Origin: Saccharopolyspora shandongensis | GTDB taxonomy: Bacteria > Actinomycetota > Actinomycetes > Mycobacteriales > Pseudonocardiaceae | Length of the DNA stretch: 64,000 nt | Direction: 5' to 3' | Assembly (NCBI RefSeq): GCF_900106995.1 | Contig: NZ_FNOK01000003.1 | Coordinates: 186,001-250,000 of the forward strand | Shown here: positions 1 through 9,163 of the stretch, one piece after another | Numbering within the stretch: the stretch's first letter is position 1 | Layout: every line of letters starts with the position of its first letter | Program-made: the position numbers and the translations under genes | The notes under the pieces: model-generated | What the model was told of the DNA's origin: nothing | Seen by the model: only the letters and a program-made list of their open reading frames with translations | Databases searched by the model: none

Positions 1-81
1 CGGCCCTGGCGACGCGCCCGGTCACCGGCTCGGGGCCGCGCCGAACTGGGTTTTCCACCCTTCGGTGAATTTGAAATATTT
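1..81. other. intergenic end of window, no gene seen
   Basis: This is the stretch downstream of the Trp-associated membrane gene. It is AT-richer near positions 68-81 and contains no convincing reading frame. In related actinobacteria trpC lies beyond this point, but it is outside the window. Confidence 0.4.
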
Positions 82-702
82 TCAGCGATCCTGCTCGTCC
101 GTTGGATCGCGCCCGGCGTCCAAGTCGTTCCACATCTGCCGGTCCGGATCGTGGGATTTCTGCTTCGCGGCACCCGGAGCCGAATATTTCGCGCCCATCG
201 CGGGCATCCGGCCGGCCCGGAACGCCACCAGCGCACCGGCGACGAACAGCAGCAGAGCACCTGCGGCCATCAACAGCAACCCGTACGGCCGACTGGCCAT
301 CTCGCCGATCGGCGTGCTGCCCGGCGGCACGTCACCGGCCGACCCGGTCGCGAACCAGCCGGAGCCGAACTGCTGGAACACCCGCCAGCCCAGCACGGCC
401 CCCGCGACCGCGATGAGGGCGCCGACCACGCGCCGCAGCCACCCGCCGGTGGCCAGCACCGCGGCGACGGCGGCCAGCGCCGCCAGCGCCATCGGCACCA
501 GCTCCGGGCGGATGTCCCCGCCGGTGATCCCGGCGGAGACCTCGGTGCCGAAGGGCGTGCGGAACCGCTGCTCCACCCAGACGAGCGCGCTCGCGCCCCA
601 GAGCAGGCCGGCGGCGACCAGCGCCAGCAGCACCACCGACCACAGCAGGCCCTTCGACCGCGCGGGCCGGGGGCTCGGCTCAGATCCCGGCTCGGTGGTC
701 AA
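82..702 (-). CDS. Trp biosynthesis-associated membrane protein (TIGR02234 type)
   Basis: Small integral membrane protein of 206 residues with about four hydrophobic segments (near residues 18-40, 70-87, 91-107 and 135-165) and a charged, hydrophilic C-terminus. It follows trpE on the same strand and overlaps its 3' end by 23 nt. The predicted start is TTG, preceded by a purine-rich GGGGGAG Shine-Dalgarno inside trpE. Position directly after trpE is the classic context of the actinobacterial TIGR02234 family (Rv1610-like). Its molecular role is unknown; a link to tryptophan synthesis is inferred from gene neighbourhood only. Confidence 0.8.
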   Translation of the reverse strand: MTTEPGSEPSPRPARSKGLLWSVVLLALVAAGLLWGASALVWVEQRFRTPFGTEVSAGITGGDIRPELVPMALAALAAVAAVLATGGWLRRVVGALIAVAGAVLGWRVFQQFGSGWFATGSAGDVPPGSTPIGEMASRPYGLLLMAAGALLLFVAGALVAFRAGRMPAMGAKYSAPGAAKQKSHDPDRQMWNDLDAGRDPTDEQDR

Positions 703-2257
703 CCCGCTCCCCCATCGCCCGTTCGGTCGCGGGCCGCGACAGCGTCTCGGCCGTCGCCACCGCGTTGAGCACCGCGCGCGCCTTGTTCAGGCATTCCTGG
801 TCCTCGGCGACCGGGTCGGAGTCGGCCACGATGCCGCCGCCGGCCTGCACGTAAGCGGTGCCGTCGCGCACCAGTGCGGTGCGGATCGCGATCGCCGTGT
901 CCGCGTCGCCGGCGAAGTCCAGGTAGCCCACCACGCCGCCGTACTGGGCGCGCCGGGTCGGCTCCAGCTCCTCGATCAGCTCCAGCGCGCGCGGCTTCGG
1001 CGCGCCGGAGAGCGTGCCCGCCGGGAAGCAGGCGGCGACCGCGTCGAACGCCGTCCGGCCTTCGGCGAGCTGACCGGTCACCGTGGACACGATGTGCATG
1101 ACGTGGCTGTAGCGCTCGATGCGGAAGAAGTCGACGACGTGCACCGAACCCGGCTTGCAGACCCGCCCCAGGTCGTTGCGGCCGAGGTCGACGAGCATCA
1201 GGTGCTCGGCGCGCTCCTTGTCGTCGTTGATGAGCTCCTTCTCCAGCAGCGCGTCCTCGTCCTCGTCGGCGCCGCGCCAGCGGGTCCCGGCGATCGGGTG
1301 CGTGGTCGCCTGCCCGTCGCGCACCGTGACCAGCGATTCGGGGCTGGAGCCGACGATGTCGAACGGCGTGCCGCCGTCGGGGGCGTCCAGCCGCAGCAGG
1401 TACATGTACGGGCTCGGGTTGGTGGTGCGCAGGACCCGGTAGATGTCCAGGGCGTCCGCGCTGGTCTCGATCTCGAACCGCTGCGACACCACGACCTGGA
1501 ACGCCTCGCCGGCCCGGATCGCCTCCTTGGCCTTCTCGATCGCCGCGTAGTGCTCGTCGGGCTGGCGGCGCCGGATGAACTGCGGGGCGGGCCGGGAGAA
1601 CGTGGCGACCGTCGGCGCGGTCGGGGTGCACAGCGCCTCGGTCATCTCGTCCAGGCGGCGCACCGCGTCGTCGTAGGCCGCGTCGACGCGCTCCGGGCTG
1701 TCGTCCCAGTTCACCGCGTTGGCGATGAGCGTGATGGTGCCCTCGTGGTGGTCCAGCGCGGCGAGGTCGGTGGCCAGCAGCATCACCATCTCGGGGATCT
1801 GCAGGTCGTCCTCGGTCAGGTTCGGCAGCCGCTCCAGCCTGCGGACCGCGTCGTAGCCGAGGTAGCCGACCATGCCGCCGGTCAGCGGCGGCAGCCCGGG
1901 GAGCGGGTCGGTCTGCAGCAGCCGGACCGTCTCGCGCAGCGCCTGCAGCGGGTCGCCGCTGTCGGGCAGACCCACCGGCGGCTTGCCCGTCCAGTGCGCT
2001 TGGCCGTCGCGGACGGTCAGCGCGGCGGCGCTGCGGGCGCCCACGAAGGACCATCGCGACCAGGAGCGACCGTTCTCGGCGGACTCGAAGAGGAACGTTC
2101 CGGGGCGGTCCCCGGCGAGCTTGCGGTACACCCCGAGCGGGGTTTCGTCGTCCGCGAGCAACCGCCGCACCACCGGGATCACCCGGCGGTCCGCCGCCAG
2201 GCCGCGGAACTCTTCGCGTCCTGGGCTGATAGTGCCGATATCACCGTCGCCGACCAT
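680..2257 (-). CDS. trpE: anthranilate synthase component I
   Basis: Converts chorismate plus ammonia (supplied by the glutaminase partner TrpG, not in the window) to anthranilate, the first committed step of tryptophan synthesis. The 525-residue length is normal. The N-terminal domain carries the feedback-site motif seen here as FLFES. The C-terminal chorismate-binding domain shows the PIAGTRWRG motif, [25 protein letters not shown], and the terminal stretch with [13 protein letters not shown]. The start chosen is ATG at 2257. It reads away from a TetR gene and overlaps the downstream membrane protein gene. No leader peptide with tandem Trp codons is visible in the 90-base upstream gap, so attenuation is not evident. 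Confidence 0.97.
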   Translation of the reverse strand: MVGDGDIGTISPGREEFRGLAADRRVIPVVRRLLADDETPLGVYRKLAGDRPGTFLFESAENGRSWSRWSFVGARSAAALTVRDGQAHWTGKPPVGLPDSGDPLQALRETVRLLQTDPLPGLPPLTGGMVGYLGYDAVRRLERLPNLTEDDLQIPEMVMLLATDLAALDHHEGTITLIANAVNWDDSPERVDAAYDDAVRRLDEMTEALCTPTAPTVATFSRPAPQFIRRRQPDEHYAAIEKAKEAIRAGEAFQVVVSQRFEIETSADALDIYRVLRTTNPSPYMYLLRLDAPDGGTPFDIVGSSPESLVTVRDGQATTHPIAGTRWRGADEDEDALLEKELINDDKERAEHLMLVDLGRNDLGRVCKPGSVHVVDFFRIERYSHVMHIVSTVTGQLAEGRTAFDAVAACFPAGTLSGAPKPRALELIEELEPTRRAQYGGVVGYLDFAGDADTAIAIRTALVRDGTAYVQAGGGIVADSDPVAEDQECLNKARAVLNAVATAETLSRPATERAMGERVDHRAGI

Positions 2258-2346
2258 GTCGTCATTGTGCCGTCCACCCGATCCCGGCCGCGCGGGACCT
2301 CCGCACCGCTTTGCCCTCGGCCCGCCGGGGCGGCGAGGATGGGCGG

Positions 2347-2979
2347 GTGAGCAGTGGCATCGACCAGAGCGGAACAGAGCCGAAGCGCCGCGGGCGGCGC
2401 CGCAGCGGAGCCGACACCAAGGCGGCGTTGCTGGCCGCGGCGCGCGAGGTGTTCACCGAGCAGGGCTACGACGCCGCGACGGTGCGCACCATCGCGGGCC
2501 GGGCCGGGGTCGATCCGGCGATGGTCAACCACTGGTTCGGCGGCAAGGAGGGGCTGTTCACCGCTGCGGTGCACATCCCGATCAACCCGGCCGAGGTGGT
2601 GCCGCAGCTGCTGGTGGGCGATCGGGAACAGCTCGCCGAGCGGCTGCTGCGGCGGTTCCTGACGGCGTGGGACAACGCGGAGGGCGGCCAGTTCGCGGCC
2701 CTGGTCCGCAGCGTCGCGGCCAACGAGCACGCGGTGGGGATGCTGCGGGAGTTCATCCAGAACGTGCTGTTCAACCGGCTGGTCAAGACGCTGGGCATGG
2801 ACCACGCGGAGCTGCGCACGGCGCTGTGCGGCTCGCAGATCGTCGGGCTGGGGATGGCCCGCTACGTGATCCACCTGGAACCGCTGGCCTCGGCCGACCA
2901 CGACACCGTGGTGGCCGCGATCGCCCCGAACCTCCAGCGCTACCTGACCGGCGACATCGCCGGCGTCACCGGCCCCTGA
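2347..2979 (+). CDS. TetR family transcriptional regulator
   Basis: DNA-binding repressor-type protein of 210 residues. The N-terminal helix-turn-helix spans about residues 20-65, with the typical core [25 protein letters not shown] and [11 protein letters not shown]. The C-terminal half is a TetR_C ligand-binding domain with no recognisable ligand signature. GTG at 2347 is preferred over an upstream TTG at 2311 because it has the purine-rich GAGGATGGG before it and removes an atypical Arg/Gly-rich leader. It is transcribed divergently from trpE with a short gap of about 90 bp, so it could control either gene. The target is not determinable from the sequence. Confidence 0.9.
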   Translation: MSSGIDQSGTEPKRRGRRRSGADTKAALLAAAREVFTEQGYDAATVRTIAGRAGVDPAMVNHWFGGKEGLFTAAVHIPINPAEVVPQLLVGDREQLAERLLRRFLTAWDNAEGGQFAALVRSVAANEHAVGMLREFIQNVLFNRLVKTLGMDHAELRTALCGSQIVGLGMARYVIHLEPLASADHDTVVAAIAPNLQRYLTGDIAGVTGP

Positions 2980-3004
2980 CCGCCGGTTTCGGCCGGAACC
3001 GCGG

Positions 3005-3346
3005 TCAGTCGAGCAGGACGTCGGCGTCGAAGCAGGTGCGGTCGCCGGTGTGGCAGGCCGCGCCTTCCTGGTCGACCACCAGCAGGATCGTGTCGCCGTC
3101 GCAGTCCAGGCGGACCTCGTGGACTTGCTGGGTGTGGCCGGAGGTTTCGCCCTTGACCCAGTACTGCCGGCGGCTGCGGGAGTAGTAGGTGCCGCGGCGG
3201 GTGGTGAGGGTGCGGTGCAACGCCTCGTCGTCCATCCACGCCATCATCAGCACCTCGCCGGTGCCGCGCTGCTGCGCGATCGCCGGGACGAGCCCCTCCG
3301 CGTTGCGCTTGAGCCGGGCCGCGATCGCCGGGTCCAGACCGCTCAT
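3005..3346 (-). CDS. hisI: phosphoribosyl-AMP cyclohydrolase
   Basis: Third step of histidine synthesis: opens the adenine ring of phosphoribosyl-AMP to give ProFAR. It is a 113-residue cytoplasmic metalloenzyme. Visible family motifs are [29 protein letters not shown], and the metal-binding segment [22 protein letters not shown] with its two cysteines. The start ATG overlaps the hisF stop by 4 nt, so translation is probably coupled. It is the last gene of the hisF-hisI block. There is no fused HisE domain, as expected in actinobacteria. Confidence 0.97.
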   Translation of the reverse strand: MSGLDPAIAARLKRNAEGLVPAIAQQRGTGEVLMMAWMDDEALHRTLTTRRGTYYSRSRRQYWVKGETSGHTQQVHEVRLDCDGDTILLVVDQEGAACHTGDRTCFDADVLLD

Positions 3347-4116
3347 CGAACAGTGATCCCTTCCGCCCGCATGGCGTCCTTGACCTCGCCGATCTTCAAC
3401 TGTCCGAAGTGGAACACGCTGGCGGCCAGCACCGCGTCGGCCCCGGCGCGCACCGCGGGCGCGAAGTGCTCGACCGCGCCGGCGCCGCCGCTGGCGATCA
3501 GCGGCACGTCGACGACCTCGCGGACCGCGCGGATCATCTCCAGGTCGAAACCGGCCTTGGTGCCGTCGGCGTCCATCGAGTTCAGCAGGATCTCGCCGAC
3601 GCCGAGCTGCTGGCCCTTCGCGGCCCACTCCACGGCGCAGATACCGGTGCCGCGCCGGCCGCCGTGCGTGGTGACCTCGAAGCCGGACGCCGTCGGCTGA
3701 CCGCCTTCCGGCACGCGCCGGGCGTCCACGGACAGCACCACGCACTGCGCGCCGAAGCGCTGCGACGCCTCGCTGAGCAGCTCGGGCCGGGCGATGGCGG
3801 CGGTGTTCAGGCTGACCTTGTCCGCCCCGGCGCGCAGGAGCCGGTTGATGTCGTCGGTGCTACGCACGCCGCCGCCGACGGTCAGCGGGATGAAGACCTG
3901 CTCGGCGGTGCGCCGCACCACGTCGAAGGTGGTCTCGCGGTCCGATGAGGACGCCGTGACGTCGAGGAAGGTCAGCTCGTCGGCGCCCTCCGCGTCGTAG
4001 GCGCGGGCGAGCTCCACGGGGTCGCCGGCATCCCGGAGGTTGGTGAAGTTGACACCCTTGACGACCCGCCCCTGATCGACGTCCAGGCAGGGGATCACAC
4101 GCACCGCAACGGCCAT
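3343..4116 (-). CDS. hisF: imidazole glycerol phosphate synthase, cyclase subunit
   Basis: Together with HisH converts PRFAR and glutamine-derived ammonia to imidazole glycerol phosphate and AICAR. The 257-residue (beta-alpha)8 barrel begins with [16 protein letters not shown], which contains the N-terminal catalytic Asp, and shows the phosphate-binding loops LTVGGGVRS and PLIASGGAG. The downstream hisI overlaps by 4 nt. Unusually, hisF is separated from hisA by a secreted peptidase gene and two strong hairpins, so it probably needs its own promoter or read-through. Confidence 0.98.
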   Translation of the reverse strand: MAVAVRVIPCLDVDQGRVVKGVNFTNLRDAGDPVELARAYDAEGADELTFLDVTASSSDRETTFDVVRRTAEQVFIPLTVGGGVRSTDDINRLLRAGADKVSLNTAAIARPELLSEASQRFGAQCVVLSVDARRVPEGGQPTASGFEVTTHGGRRGTGICAVEWAAKGQQLGVGEILLNSMDADGTKAGFDLEMIRAVREVVDVPLIASGGAGAVEHFAPAVRAGADAVLAASVFHFGQLKIGEVKDAMRAEGITVR

Positions 4117-4157
4117 GTCCCCAGGGTAGAGACACGGCCGCGCGGCGCGGCGGATGG

Positions 4158-4212
4158 GGCGTTCTCGCGCGAGAACGTCACTCGCGCCTCATGGGACACG
4201 CGCGAGAACGCC
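4158..4212. terminator. long hairpin between peptidase gene and hisF, with nested palindrome
   Basis: Perfect 14-bp arms GGCGTTCTCGCGCG (4158-4171) and CGCGCGAGAACGCC (4199-4212) enclose 27 nt. A 16-bp perfect palindrome, GTTCTCGCGCGAGAAC, is nested at 4161-4176, so two alternative folds exist. It lies just after the peptidase stop codon and before the hisF start on the minus strand. A factor-independent terminator without a U-tract is the simplest reading; a regulatory site is possible. Confidence 0.6.
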
Positions 4213-4221
4213 GATCAGCCG

Positions 4222-5688
4222 TCACCAACCCACGTAGGGCTTGATCGTGTTGTCCGGCGTCGGCGGCACGGCTGCGCAGTGGGTGCCTTCCGGCGGCACC
4301 GCGCCGTCGACGAAGTACCGGTCGGCCGCCGAGGTGGTGCACTCGCTCCGGTCGTAGACGCCGTGGCCCCAGCCGTCGTAGGTGAGCAGGGTCGCCTGCT
4401 CGATCTGGCTGTCCACGTTGGTCGCCCAGTTGTAGCCGGTGGCCGGGTCGTGGAGGGCGTTGAGGATCAGGATCGGGGCCTCGGTGCGGATCTGCGGCAC
4501 GTGCGGCGGGTTCTGCAGCTGCGCGGGCCAGTCGATGCAGCCCCAGGCGACGGTGCCGCCCACGCCGACCCGCATGTGCGGCGCGGCCTCGTTCTGCTTC
4601 CGCCACTCCTCCGCGTACTGCTCGGCGGAGTCGATCTCGGGACGCCAGTCGTTGCAGAACGCCGCCACGTTGTACGGAATCGTCTCGGGTTCGGCCAGGG
4701 CCACCGGCGCGGGCTCCTGGTCCCGCAGTGCCTTGAGCTGCGCGGCCAGGTTCTGCCAGTCGGGACCGTAGAACGCGCCGAAGGCGCCGCTCGAAAGCTC
4801 CACCGGGCCGATCGGCTTGCCCGGGTCGCCGGGCTGGTGCAGTTCACCGCTGTCGGCGCGCTTGTAGAGCTCGTCGAAGACCGCGCCGACGTCCTCGCCG
4901 TGCAGCGCGCACTGCTGGTCCTGCGCGCACCACTTCTCGAACTCGCGGAACGAGTCCTCGGCCGCCGCGGCTTCGGTGGTGAAGAAGGCGCGGGTGTCGA
5001 GGCTGTGGTCGAAGACGCTGTCGAGCGCCAGCGCCCGGACTCGCTCCGGGAAGTTCTCGGCGTACATCTGGCCGGTCAGGGTGCCGTAGGAGATGCCGTA
5101 GAGGCTGATCTGCTGCTCGCCGAGCGCCTGGCGGAACGCGTCGATGTCGCGGGCGACGGAGACGGTGTCCATGTGGTCGATGATCGGGCCGGTGCGCCGG
5201 CGGCAGTCGTCGGCGACTTTCCGGTTGTACCGCCGCATTTCCTCGAACTGCGCGGGGCCGCCCGGCCGGATGTCCGGCGCGTCCGCGACCAGTTCGGCGT
5301 CGCATTGCAGCGGGTTGCTGCGGCCGAAGCCGCGCGGGTCGTAGCTGACGATGTCGAACCGCGACGCCAGCTCCGCGGAGAACGGCTGCTCGTGGAGCAG
5401 CGCGTCGACGCCGGTTCCGCCCGGCCCACCTGGCATGTAGACCAGCGAACCGATGCGGGCGCCGGGATCCGTCGCCGGGCGGCGCGCGACGGCCATCTCG
5501 ATCGTCTCGCCGCCGGGCTGCGCCCAGTCCAGCGGTACCTGCACGGTCGCGCACTGGACCTGCGCGTTCTCCGGGCACGGCCGCCAGTCCAGCTGCGGTG
5601 CGAGTTCAGCGAGCGCCGGAGCCGAAGCGGCCAGGGTGGCCGTCGCGGCTATCAGCACGCCGAGGCCGGATGCCGATCCTCGCCTCAT
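4222..5688 (-). CDS. secreted alpha/beta-hydrolase, tripeptidyl aminopeptidase type (S33/TAP)
   Basis: Predicted extracellular serine peptidase of 488 residues that would release short peptides from protein N-termini. A Sec signal peptide occupies about residues 1-27 (two Arg, hydrophobic core, ALA cleavage site). The alpha/beta-hydrolase oxyanion region is MPGGPGG, the nucleophile elbow is GISYGT (Ser near residue 200), and the C-terminal TAP-like domain carries the probable Asp (LHDPATGYNWA) and His (GWGHGVYD). The start is supported by a GGAGG Shine-Dalgarno directly upstream. The gene sits between hisA and hisF, breaking the his operon. A large hairpin abuts its ribosome binding site. Confidence 0.88.
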   Translation of the reverse strand: MRRGSASGLGVLIAATATLAASAPALAELAPQLDWRPCPENAQVQCATVQVPLDWAQPGGETIEMAVARRPATDPGARIGSLVYMPGGPGGTGVDALLHEQPFSAELASRFDIVSYDPRGFGRSNPLQCDAELVADAPDIRPGGPAQFEEMRRYNRKVADDCRRRTGPIIDHMDTVSVARDIDAFRQALGEQQISLYGISYGTLTGQMYAENFPERVRALALDSVFDHSLDTRAFFTTEAAAAEDSFREFEKWCAQDQQCALHGEDVGAVFDELYKRADSGELHQPGDPGKPIGPVELSSGAFGAFYGPDWQNLAAQLKALRDQEPAPVALAEPETIPYNVAAFCNDWRPEIDSAEQYAEEWRKQNEAAPHMRVGVGGTVAWGCIDWPAQLQNPPHVPQIRTEAPILILNALHDPATGYNWATNVDSQIEQATLLTYDGWGHGVYDRSECTTSAADRYFVDGAVPPEGTHCAAVPPTPDNTIKPYVGW

Positions 5689-5697
5689 GAAGACCTC

Positions 5698-5740
5698 CGA
5701 TCGTGGGTGAGATCCGCATTTCGGATCTCACCCACGATCG
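5698..5740 (-). promoter_or_regulatory. perfect 19-bp stem-loop abutting the peptidase ribosome binding site
   Basis: Arms at 5698-5716 and 5722-5740 are perfectly complementary (arm read on the plus strand begins CGATCGTGGGTGAG), with a 5-nt loop at 5717-5721. On the transcript of the peptidase gene the 3' arm ends inside the CGGAGG Shine-Dalgarno sequence, about 9 nt before the ATG. It could be the hisA terminator, a translation-control hairpin, or an operator. Confidence 0.65.
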
Positions 5741-5804
5741 TGCTGATCTTCGGGCGCGGAGTGGATCAGGGATCACCCTGAGAGCACCCGCATTCGCGCG
5801 GGCG

Positions 5805-6536
5805 TCAGCGCACCGCGGCGAGGGCCTCTTCGAGGGTGAAGTTCTGGGCGTAGAGGGCCTTCCCGACGATCGAGCCCTCCAGGCCGACCGGCGCGAGCTT
5901 CGACAGCTCCACCAGATCGTCCACACTGGACACACCACCGGAGGCGATCACCGGCGCTTCGGTGCGGGCGCAGACCTCCCGCAGCAGCGCGATGTTCGGC
6001 CCCTGCAGGGTGCCGTCCTTGCTGACGTCGGTGACCACGTAGCGGCGGCAGCCGGCGGCGTCCAGCCGGGCCAGCACCTCCCACAGGTCGCCGCCGTCCT
6101 TGGTCCAGCCGCGCGCGGCCAGCCGGTGGCCCTGTTCGGTGATCCGCACGTCCAGGCCGACCGCGACCTGATCGCCGTACTCGGCGACCACCCGGTCCGC
6201 CCACTCCGGGTTCTCCAGCGCGGCGGTGCCCAGGTTGACCCGCGCGCAGCCGGTGGCCAGCGCGGCCTCCAGCGAGGCGTCGTCGCGGATGCCGCCGGAG
6301 AGCTCCACCTGCACGTCGAGCTTGCCGGTCACCTCCGCCAGCAGCGCCCGGTTCGAGCCGCGGCCGAACGCGGCGTCCAGGTCGACCAGGTGGATCCACT
6401 CGGCTCCCGCGCGCTGCCAGGTCAGCGCGGCCTCCAACGGGTCACCGTAGGAGGTCTCGGTACCGGCGGCGCCCTGCACCAGGCGGACCGCCTGACCGTC
6501 GGCGACATCAACAGCGGGAAGCAGCGTGAAAGTCAC
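5805..6536 (-). CDS. priA: phosphoribosyl isomerase A (HisA, probably bifunctional HisA/TrpF)
   Basis: A (beta-alpha)8 barrel of 243 residues that isomerises ProFAR to PRFAR in histidine synthesis. In most actinobacteria the same enzyme also does the TrpF reaction on phosphoribosyl-anthranilate, because trpF is missing; this bifunctionality is inferred from family knowledge. Seen in sequence: the N-terminal [15 protein letters not shown] with the catalytic Asp, phosphate loops [10 protein letters not shown] and [10 protein letters not shown], and VGLDVR with the second acidic residue. It lies about 30 nt after the small membrane gene that follows hisH. Confidence 0.95.
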   Translation of the reverse strand: MTFTLLPAVDVADGQAVRLVQGAAGTETSYGDPLEAALTWQRAGAEWIHLVDLDAAFGRGSNRALLAEVTGKLDVQVELSGGIRDDASLEAALATGCARVNLGTAALENPEWADRVVAEYGDQVAVGLDVRITEQGHRLAARGWTKDGGDLWEVLARLDAAGCRRYVVTDVSKDGTLQGPNIALLREVCARTEAPVIASGGVSSVDDLVELSKLAPVGLEGSIVGKALYAQNFTLEEALAAVR

Positions 6537-6568
6537 GCCCCAACCCTACTGCCAGCGCCTCGACCCGT

Positions 6569-6769
6569 TCACCGGCGGCTGCGCTCGGCGCGGACGACGG
6601 CGACGACGGGCACCGCGAGGACGATCAGCACGAGCAGCAGGACCGTCCACAGCGGCACCCCGGCCTGCAGCAGGTACGGCGCGCCGATCCCGGCGATCAT
6701 CCCGATCGCGAGCACCAGCGAGATCACCCGCACCCCCGTCGGCCCCAGCAGGCCGCCCCGGCGGGTCAC
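6569..6769 (-). CDS. small membrane protein between hisH and hisA
   Basis: 66-residue protein with two predicted transmembrane helices (about residues 14-30 and 40-58) and a basic C-terminal tail RAERSRR. The GTG start overlaps the hisH stop by 4 nt (GTGA), so it is probably translationally coupled to hisH and co-transcribed with hisA. Small membrane genes at this position recur in actinobacterial his operons, but no function is established to my knowledge. It is easily missed because an out-of-register longer frame covers it. Confidence 0.75.
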   Translation of the reverse strand: MTRRGGLLGPTGVRVISLVLAIGMIAGIGAPYLLQAGVPLWTVLLLVLIVLAVPVVAVVRAERSRR

Positions 6770-7395
6770 AGGCTGCCCAGCCAGTTCCGCAGCAGCCGCG
6801 CGCCCGCCTCCCCGGACTTCTCCGGGTGGAACTGGGTCGCCGTCAGCGGCCCGTTCTCCACCGCGGCGACGAACGGTTCGCCGTGTTCGGCCCAGGTCAC
6901 CAGCGGCGGCGCGATCGTCTCCGACGCGGGCAGCTGCCACTTGCGGACGCCGTAGGAGTGCACGAAGTAGAACCGGGTGCCCGGCTCGATGCCGGCGAAC
7001 AGGGTGCTGCCCTCCGGTGGCTGCACGTCGTTCCAGCCCATGTGCGGGAGGACGTCGGCGTGCAGCCGCTCGACGGTGCCCGGCCACTGGCCGCAGCCGT
7101 TGGCCTGCATGCCGTGCTCGACGCCCTCGTCGAAGAGCACCTGCATGCCCACGCAGATCCCGAGGACCGGGCGGTCGCCGGCCAGTCGGTGGTCGATGAT
7201 CTTGTCGCCGCCGACGTGGAGCAGGCCCTCCATGCACGCGGCGAAGGCCCCGACGCCGGGCACGACCAGGCCGTCGGCCTCGGTCGCGGCACGATGGTCG
7301 GCGGTCACCTCGACGTCGGCCCCGGCGCGCTCGAGCGCGCGTTCGGCGGAGCGGAGGTTGCCTGATCCGTAGTCCAAGATGACGACTCGTGCCAC
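6766..7395 (-). CDS. hisH: imidazole glycerol phosphate synthase, glutaminase subunit
   Basis: Class I glutamine amidotransferase of 209 residues that feeds ammonia to HisF. The nucleophile Cys is in [13 protein letters not shown] and the His/Glu pair in QFHPEKSG. The N-terminus [13 protein letters not shown] is standard. It now heads the hisH-orf-hisA block; in an intact actinobacterial operon it would directly follow hisB, but here about 11.5 kb of unrelated genes separate the two. The upstream gap to the transketolase gene is under 60 bp, and no strong promoter is obvious. Confidence 0.97.
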   Translation of the reverse strand: MARVVILDYGSGNLRSAERALERAGADVEVTADHRAATEADGLVVPGVGAFAACMEGLLHVGGDKIIDHRLAGDRPVLGICVGMQVLFDEGVEHGMQANGCGQWPGTVERLHADVLPHMGWNDVQPPEGSTLFAGIEPGTRFYFVHSYGVRKWQLPASETIAPPLVTWAEHGEPFVAAVENGPLTATQFHPEKSGEAGARLLRNWLGSL

Positions 7396-7451
7396 GCGCC
7401 CAGGCTACCGCCCGGACGCATCGGCCCACGTCGCGGGCGGCCGCCCGCAGA

Positions 7452-8375
7452 TCATCCGGCCAGGAACGACCGCACCGACGCGGCGATACCGGTCGGGCCG
7501 AGGCCGTGCGCCGCTTCGTGCTCCTCGGCGGTGCCGTAGGCCCGCAGTTCCAGGTCGCGGCGAACGCCCAGCGCGAGCACCCGGTGCGGGGTGTCGGCCA
7601 GCGCGTCGTTGACCTCGTGCGTCGACGTGCCGCGCAGGTAGGGCTCCACCAGCACCACGTCGGCGGTCGCCGCCCGCACCGCCTCCCGCAGCCCGCCGGC
7701 GTCGAACGGCCGGATGGTGGCGGTGTAGAGCACGGTCACGTCGAGCGTCGCCGTCGCCGCGAGGACCGGCCCGAGCATCGGGCCGACGGCGAGCACGACG
7801 CCCCGGCTGCCGCGCCGGACGGTGTGCCAGCCCGGCCCCGTCACCAGCGGATCGGCGTTGACCCGCTCGGAGAGCCGCAGGTAGACGAGGTCGTCGGCGT
7901 GCATCGCCGACCGCAGCAGCGCCGAGACCTCGGCCGGGTGGCCGGGCACGTGCACGGTCCAGCCGGGCAGCGTGTCGATCAGCGCGACGTCGCCGGGCGC
8001 CATGTGCGTGCGGCCCGCGGTCGGGTAGTCGTAGGAGGCTCCGGTGCTGACCACGACGGCACCGACGCCCTGGTGGTTGAGGTCGAGCTTGAGCTGCTCG
8101 AACGGCCGCTCGACGAGGAAGGGCGTGATCGAGTGCAGCACCGGCCGCAGCCCGGTCAGCGCCAGCCCGCCGGCCACGCTCACCAGCGCCTGCTCCCGGA
8201 TGCCGACGTTGAGCACCCGCCGCGGGTGGCGGGCGGCGGCGTCCACGAAGCGGTCGGCGGAGATCTCCGCCAGCACCAGGGCGACCCGCGGATCGGCGTC
8301 GAGCGCTTCGGTGACGGTGTCGACGAACGCTTCCCGCATCGTCGGGGCGATCTTCTCGGTGGTCGGTGCGGTCAT
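7452..8375 (-). CDS. transketolase-like protein, C-terminal half
   Basis: 307-residue pyrimidine-binding plus C-terminal domain of a split, TPP-dependent transketolase. It contains the transketolase pyrimidine domain (VLNVGIREQALVSVAGGLALTG, with the catalytic Glu in REQ) followed by a transketolase C-terminal domain. It should form an alpha2beta2 enzyme with the product of the gene immediately upstream: the stop and start overlap by one base (TGATG). Split transketolases act in pentose-phosphate exchange, ribulose monophosphate metabolism or antibiotic precursor supply; the substrate is not determinable here. Probably controlled by the SoxR-like regulator transcribed divergently. Confidence 0.9.
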   Translation of the reverse strand: MTAPTTEKIAPTMREAFVDTVTEALDADPRVALVLAEISADRFVDAAARHPRRVLNVGIREQALVSVAGGLALTGLRPVLHSITPFLVERPFEQLKLDLNHQGVGAVVVSTGASYDYPTAGRTHMAPGDVALIDTLPGWTVHVPGHPAEVSALLRSAMHADDLVYLRLSERVNADPLVTGPGWHTVRRGSRGVVLAVGPMLGPVLAATATLDVTVLYTATIRPFDAGGLREAVRAATADVVLVEPYLRGTSTHEVNDALADTPHRVLALGVRRDLELRAYGTAEEHEAAHGLGPTGIAASVRSFLAG

Positions 8376-9079
8376 CACAGCTCCTTGGGTTCGACCTGGG
8401 CGACCACCGCGAGCGGGCGGTCGTGGTGGGTGTCGGCGAGCGCCTCGCGGAGTGCGGCGTGGTCGCGGCCGTCGACGGTGTGCGCGGCCCAGCCTTCGCG
8501 GGCGAAGCGGTCGGCGATGCCGCCCGGCCAGCCGGTGCTGGAGGAGCTGTTGTCCACCACGACGGTGGTCAGCCGGCCGAGCCCCCAGCGGCCGGCGACC
8601 TGGATCGCCTCGTGGTTGCTGCCTTCGTCGAGTTCGGCGTCGCCGACGAGGACCACGACGCGCGGCCGGGTGCGACCCTGGGCGCGCAGGCCGAGCGCCA
8701 CGCCGAGCCCGAGCGGCAGGCCGTGGCCGAGGGAGCCGCTGCCGATCTCGACGCCGGGCGCGAGGACGCGGTCCGGGTGGAAGCCGAGCCGGGAGTCGAA
8801 CTCGCCGAAGCGGGCGAGCTCCGCCGGGTCGAGGAAGCCCTTGGCCGTCAGCACGGCGTAGAAGGCCATCGGCCCGTGGCCCTTGGAGAGCAGGAAGCGG
8901 TCGCGGTCCGGGTCGTCGGGACGTCGCGGGTCGACCGACAGGATCTGGTCGTAGAGCACCCACAGCACGTCCAGCGTCGAGGTGGCGGCGGCGGAATGCT
9001 TCTCGTCGCCGGTCAGTTCGCTCATCAGCGGGCGGAGATCGGCGTATCCGAATCCGGCCCTCGGTGCGGTGATCGTCAT
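8375..9079 (-). CDS. transketolase-like protein, N-terminal TPP-binding half
   Basis: 234-residue TPP-binding domain. The motif GDAELDEGSNHEA through VVDNSSSS is the family TPP/Mg site (GDG...N variant), and LLSKGHGPMAFYAVL is the standard transketolase N-terminal motif. ATG at 9079 is preferred over an earlier in-frame ATG at 9106, because a promoter with -10 at 9086-9091 would place transcription start at or next to this ATG (leaderless), and the extra residues lie inside the operator palindrome. It is the first gene of the pair, with the C-terminal half one base downstream. Confidence 0.9.
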   Translation of the reverse strand: MTITAPRAGFGYADLRPLMSELTGDEKHSAAATSTLDVLWVLYDQILSVDPRRPDDPDRDRFLLSKGHGPMAFYAVLTAKGFLDPAELARFGEFDSRLGFHPDRVLAPGVEIGSGSLGHGLPLGLGVALGLRAQGRTRPRVVVLVGDAELDEGSNHEAIQVAGRWGLGRLTTVVVDNSSSSTGWPGGIADRFAREGWAAHTVDGRDHAALREALADTHHDRPLAVVAQVEPKEL

Positions 9080-9085
9080 GCGACC

Positions 9086-9116
9086 AGGGTGGGACTTCGA
9101 GCGCACTCGAAGTCAA
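9086..9116 (-). promoter_or_regulatory. SoxR-box-like operator inside a 19-bp-spacer promoter
   Basis: An inverted repeat GACTTCGAG (9093-9101), CGCA, CTCGAAGTC (9106-9114) lies between the transketolase pair and soxR. On the minus strand TTGACT (9116-9111) and CACCCT (9091-9086) form -35 and -10 elements 19 bp apart, the over-long spacing typical of promoters activated by MerR/SoxR proteins. Half-site ACTTCGAG differs at two of eight positions from the ACCTCAAG half-site of the classical SoxR box, and both have a 4-bp centre. Confidence 0.7.
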
Positions 9117-9163
9117 GGGAAAATACCTGCACTTTGGTCTAGGTTTTAGGTAACCTGGCGGGC

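Noticed and set aside
2258..2346. Trp attenuator or leader peptide before trpE
   Set aside because: The 90-base gap has no short frame with tandem Trp codons and no T-box-like specifier or antiterminator sequence.
65..2350. Very long plus-strand reading frame opposite trpE
   Set aside because: High GC leaves long open frames opposite real genes. This one is Arg/Ala/Gly-rich without domains, and trpE on the other strand is unmistakable. The same reasoning removes the many other antisense frames, for example those opposite dnaE, hisD and nadB.
4158..4212. Considered as a fifth copy of the dispersed element
   Set aside because: It is a hairpin of similar size class but shares none of the conserved linkers (CCCACCT, GCACCGCCGCGGG, GAGGTTCCGC). 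Treated as a terminator or regulatory hairpin.
7452..9116. A single 554-residue frame covering both transketolase halves
   Set aside because: It is in frame only with the C-terminal half; the N-terminal half is coded in another frame with its own stop overlapping the next ATG by one base. Two genes are present.
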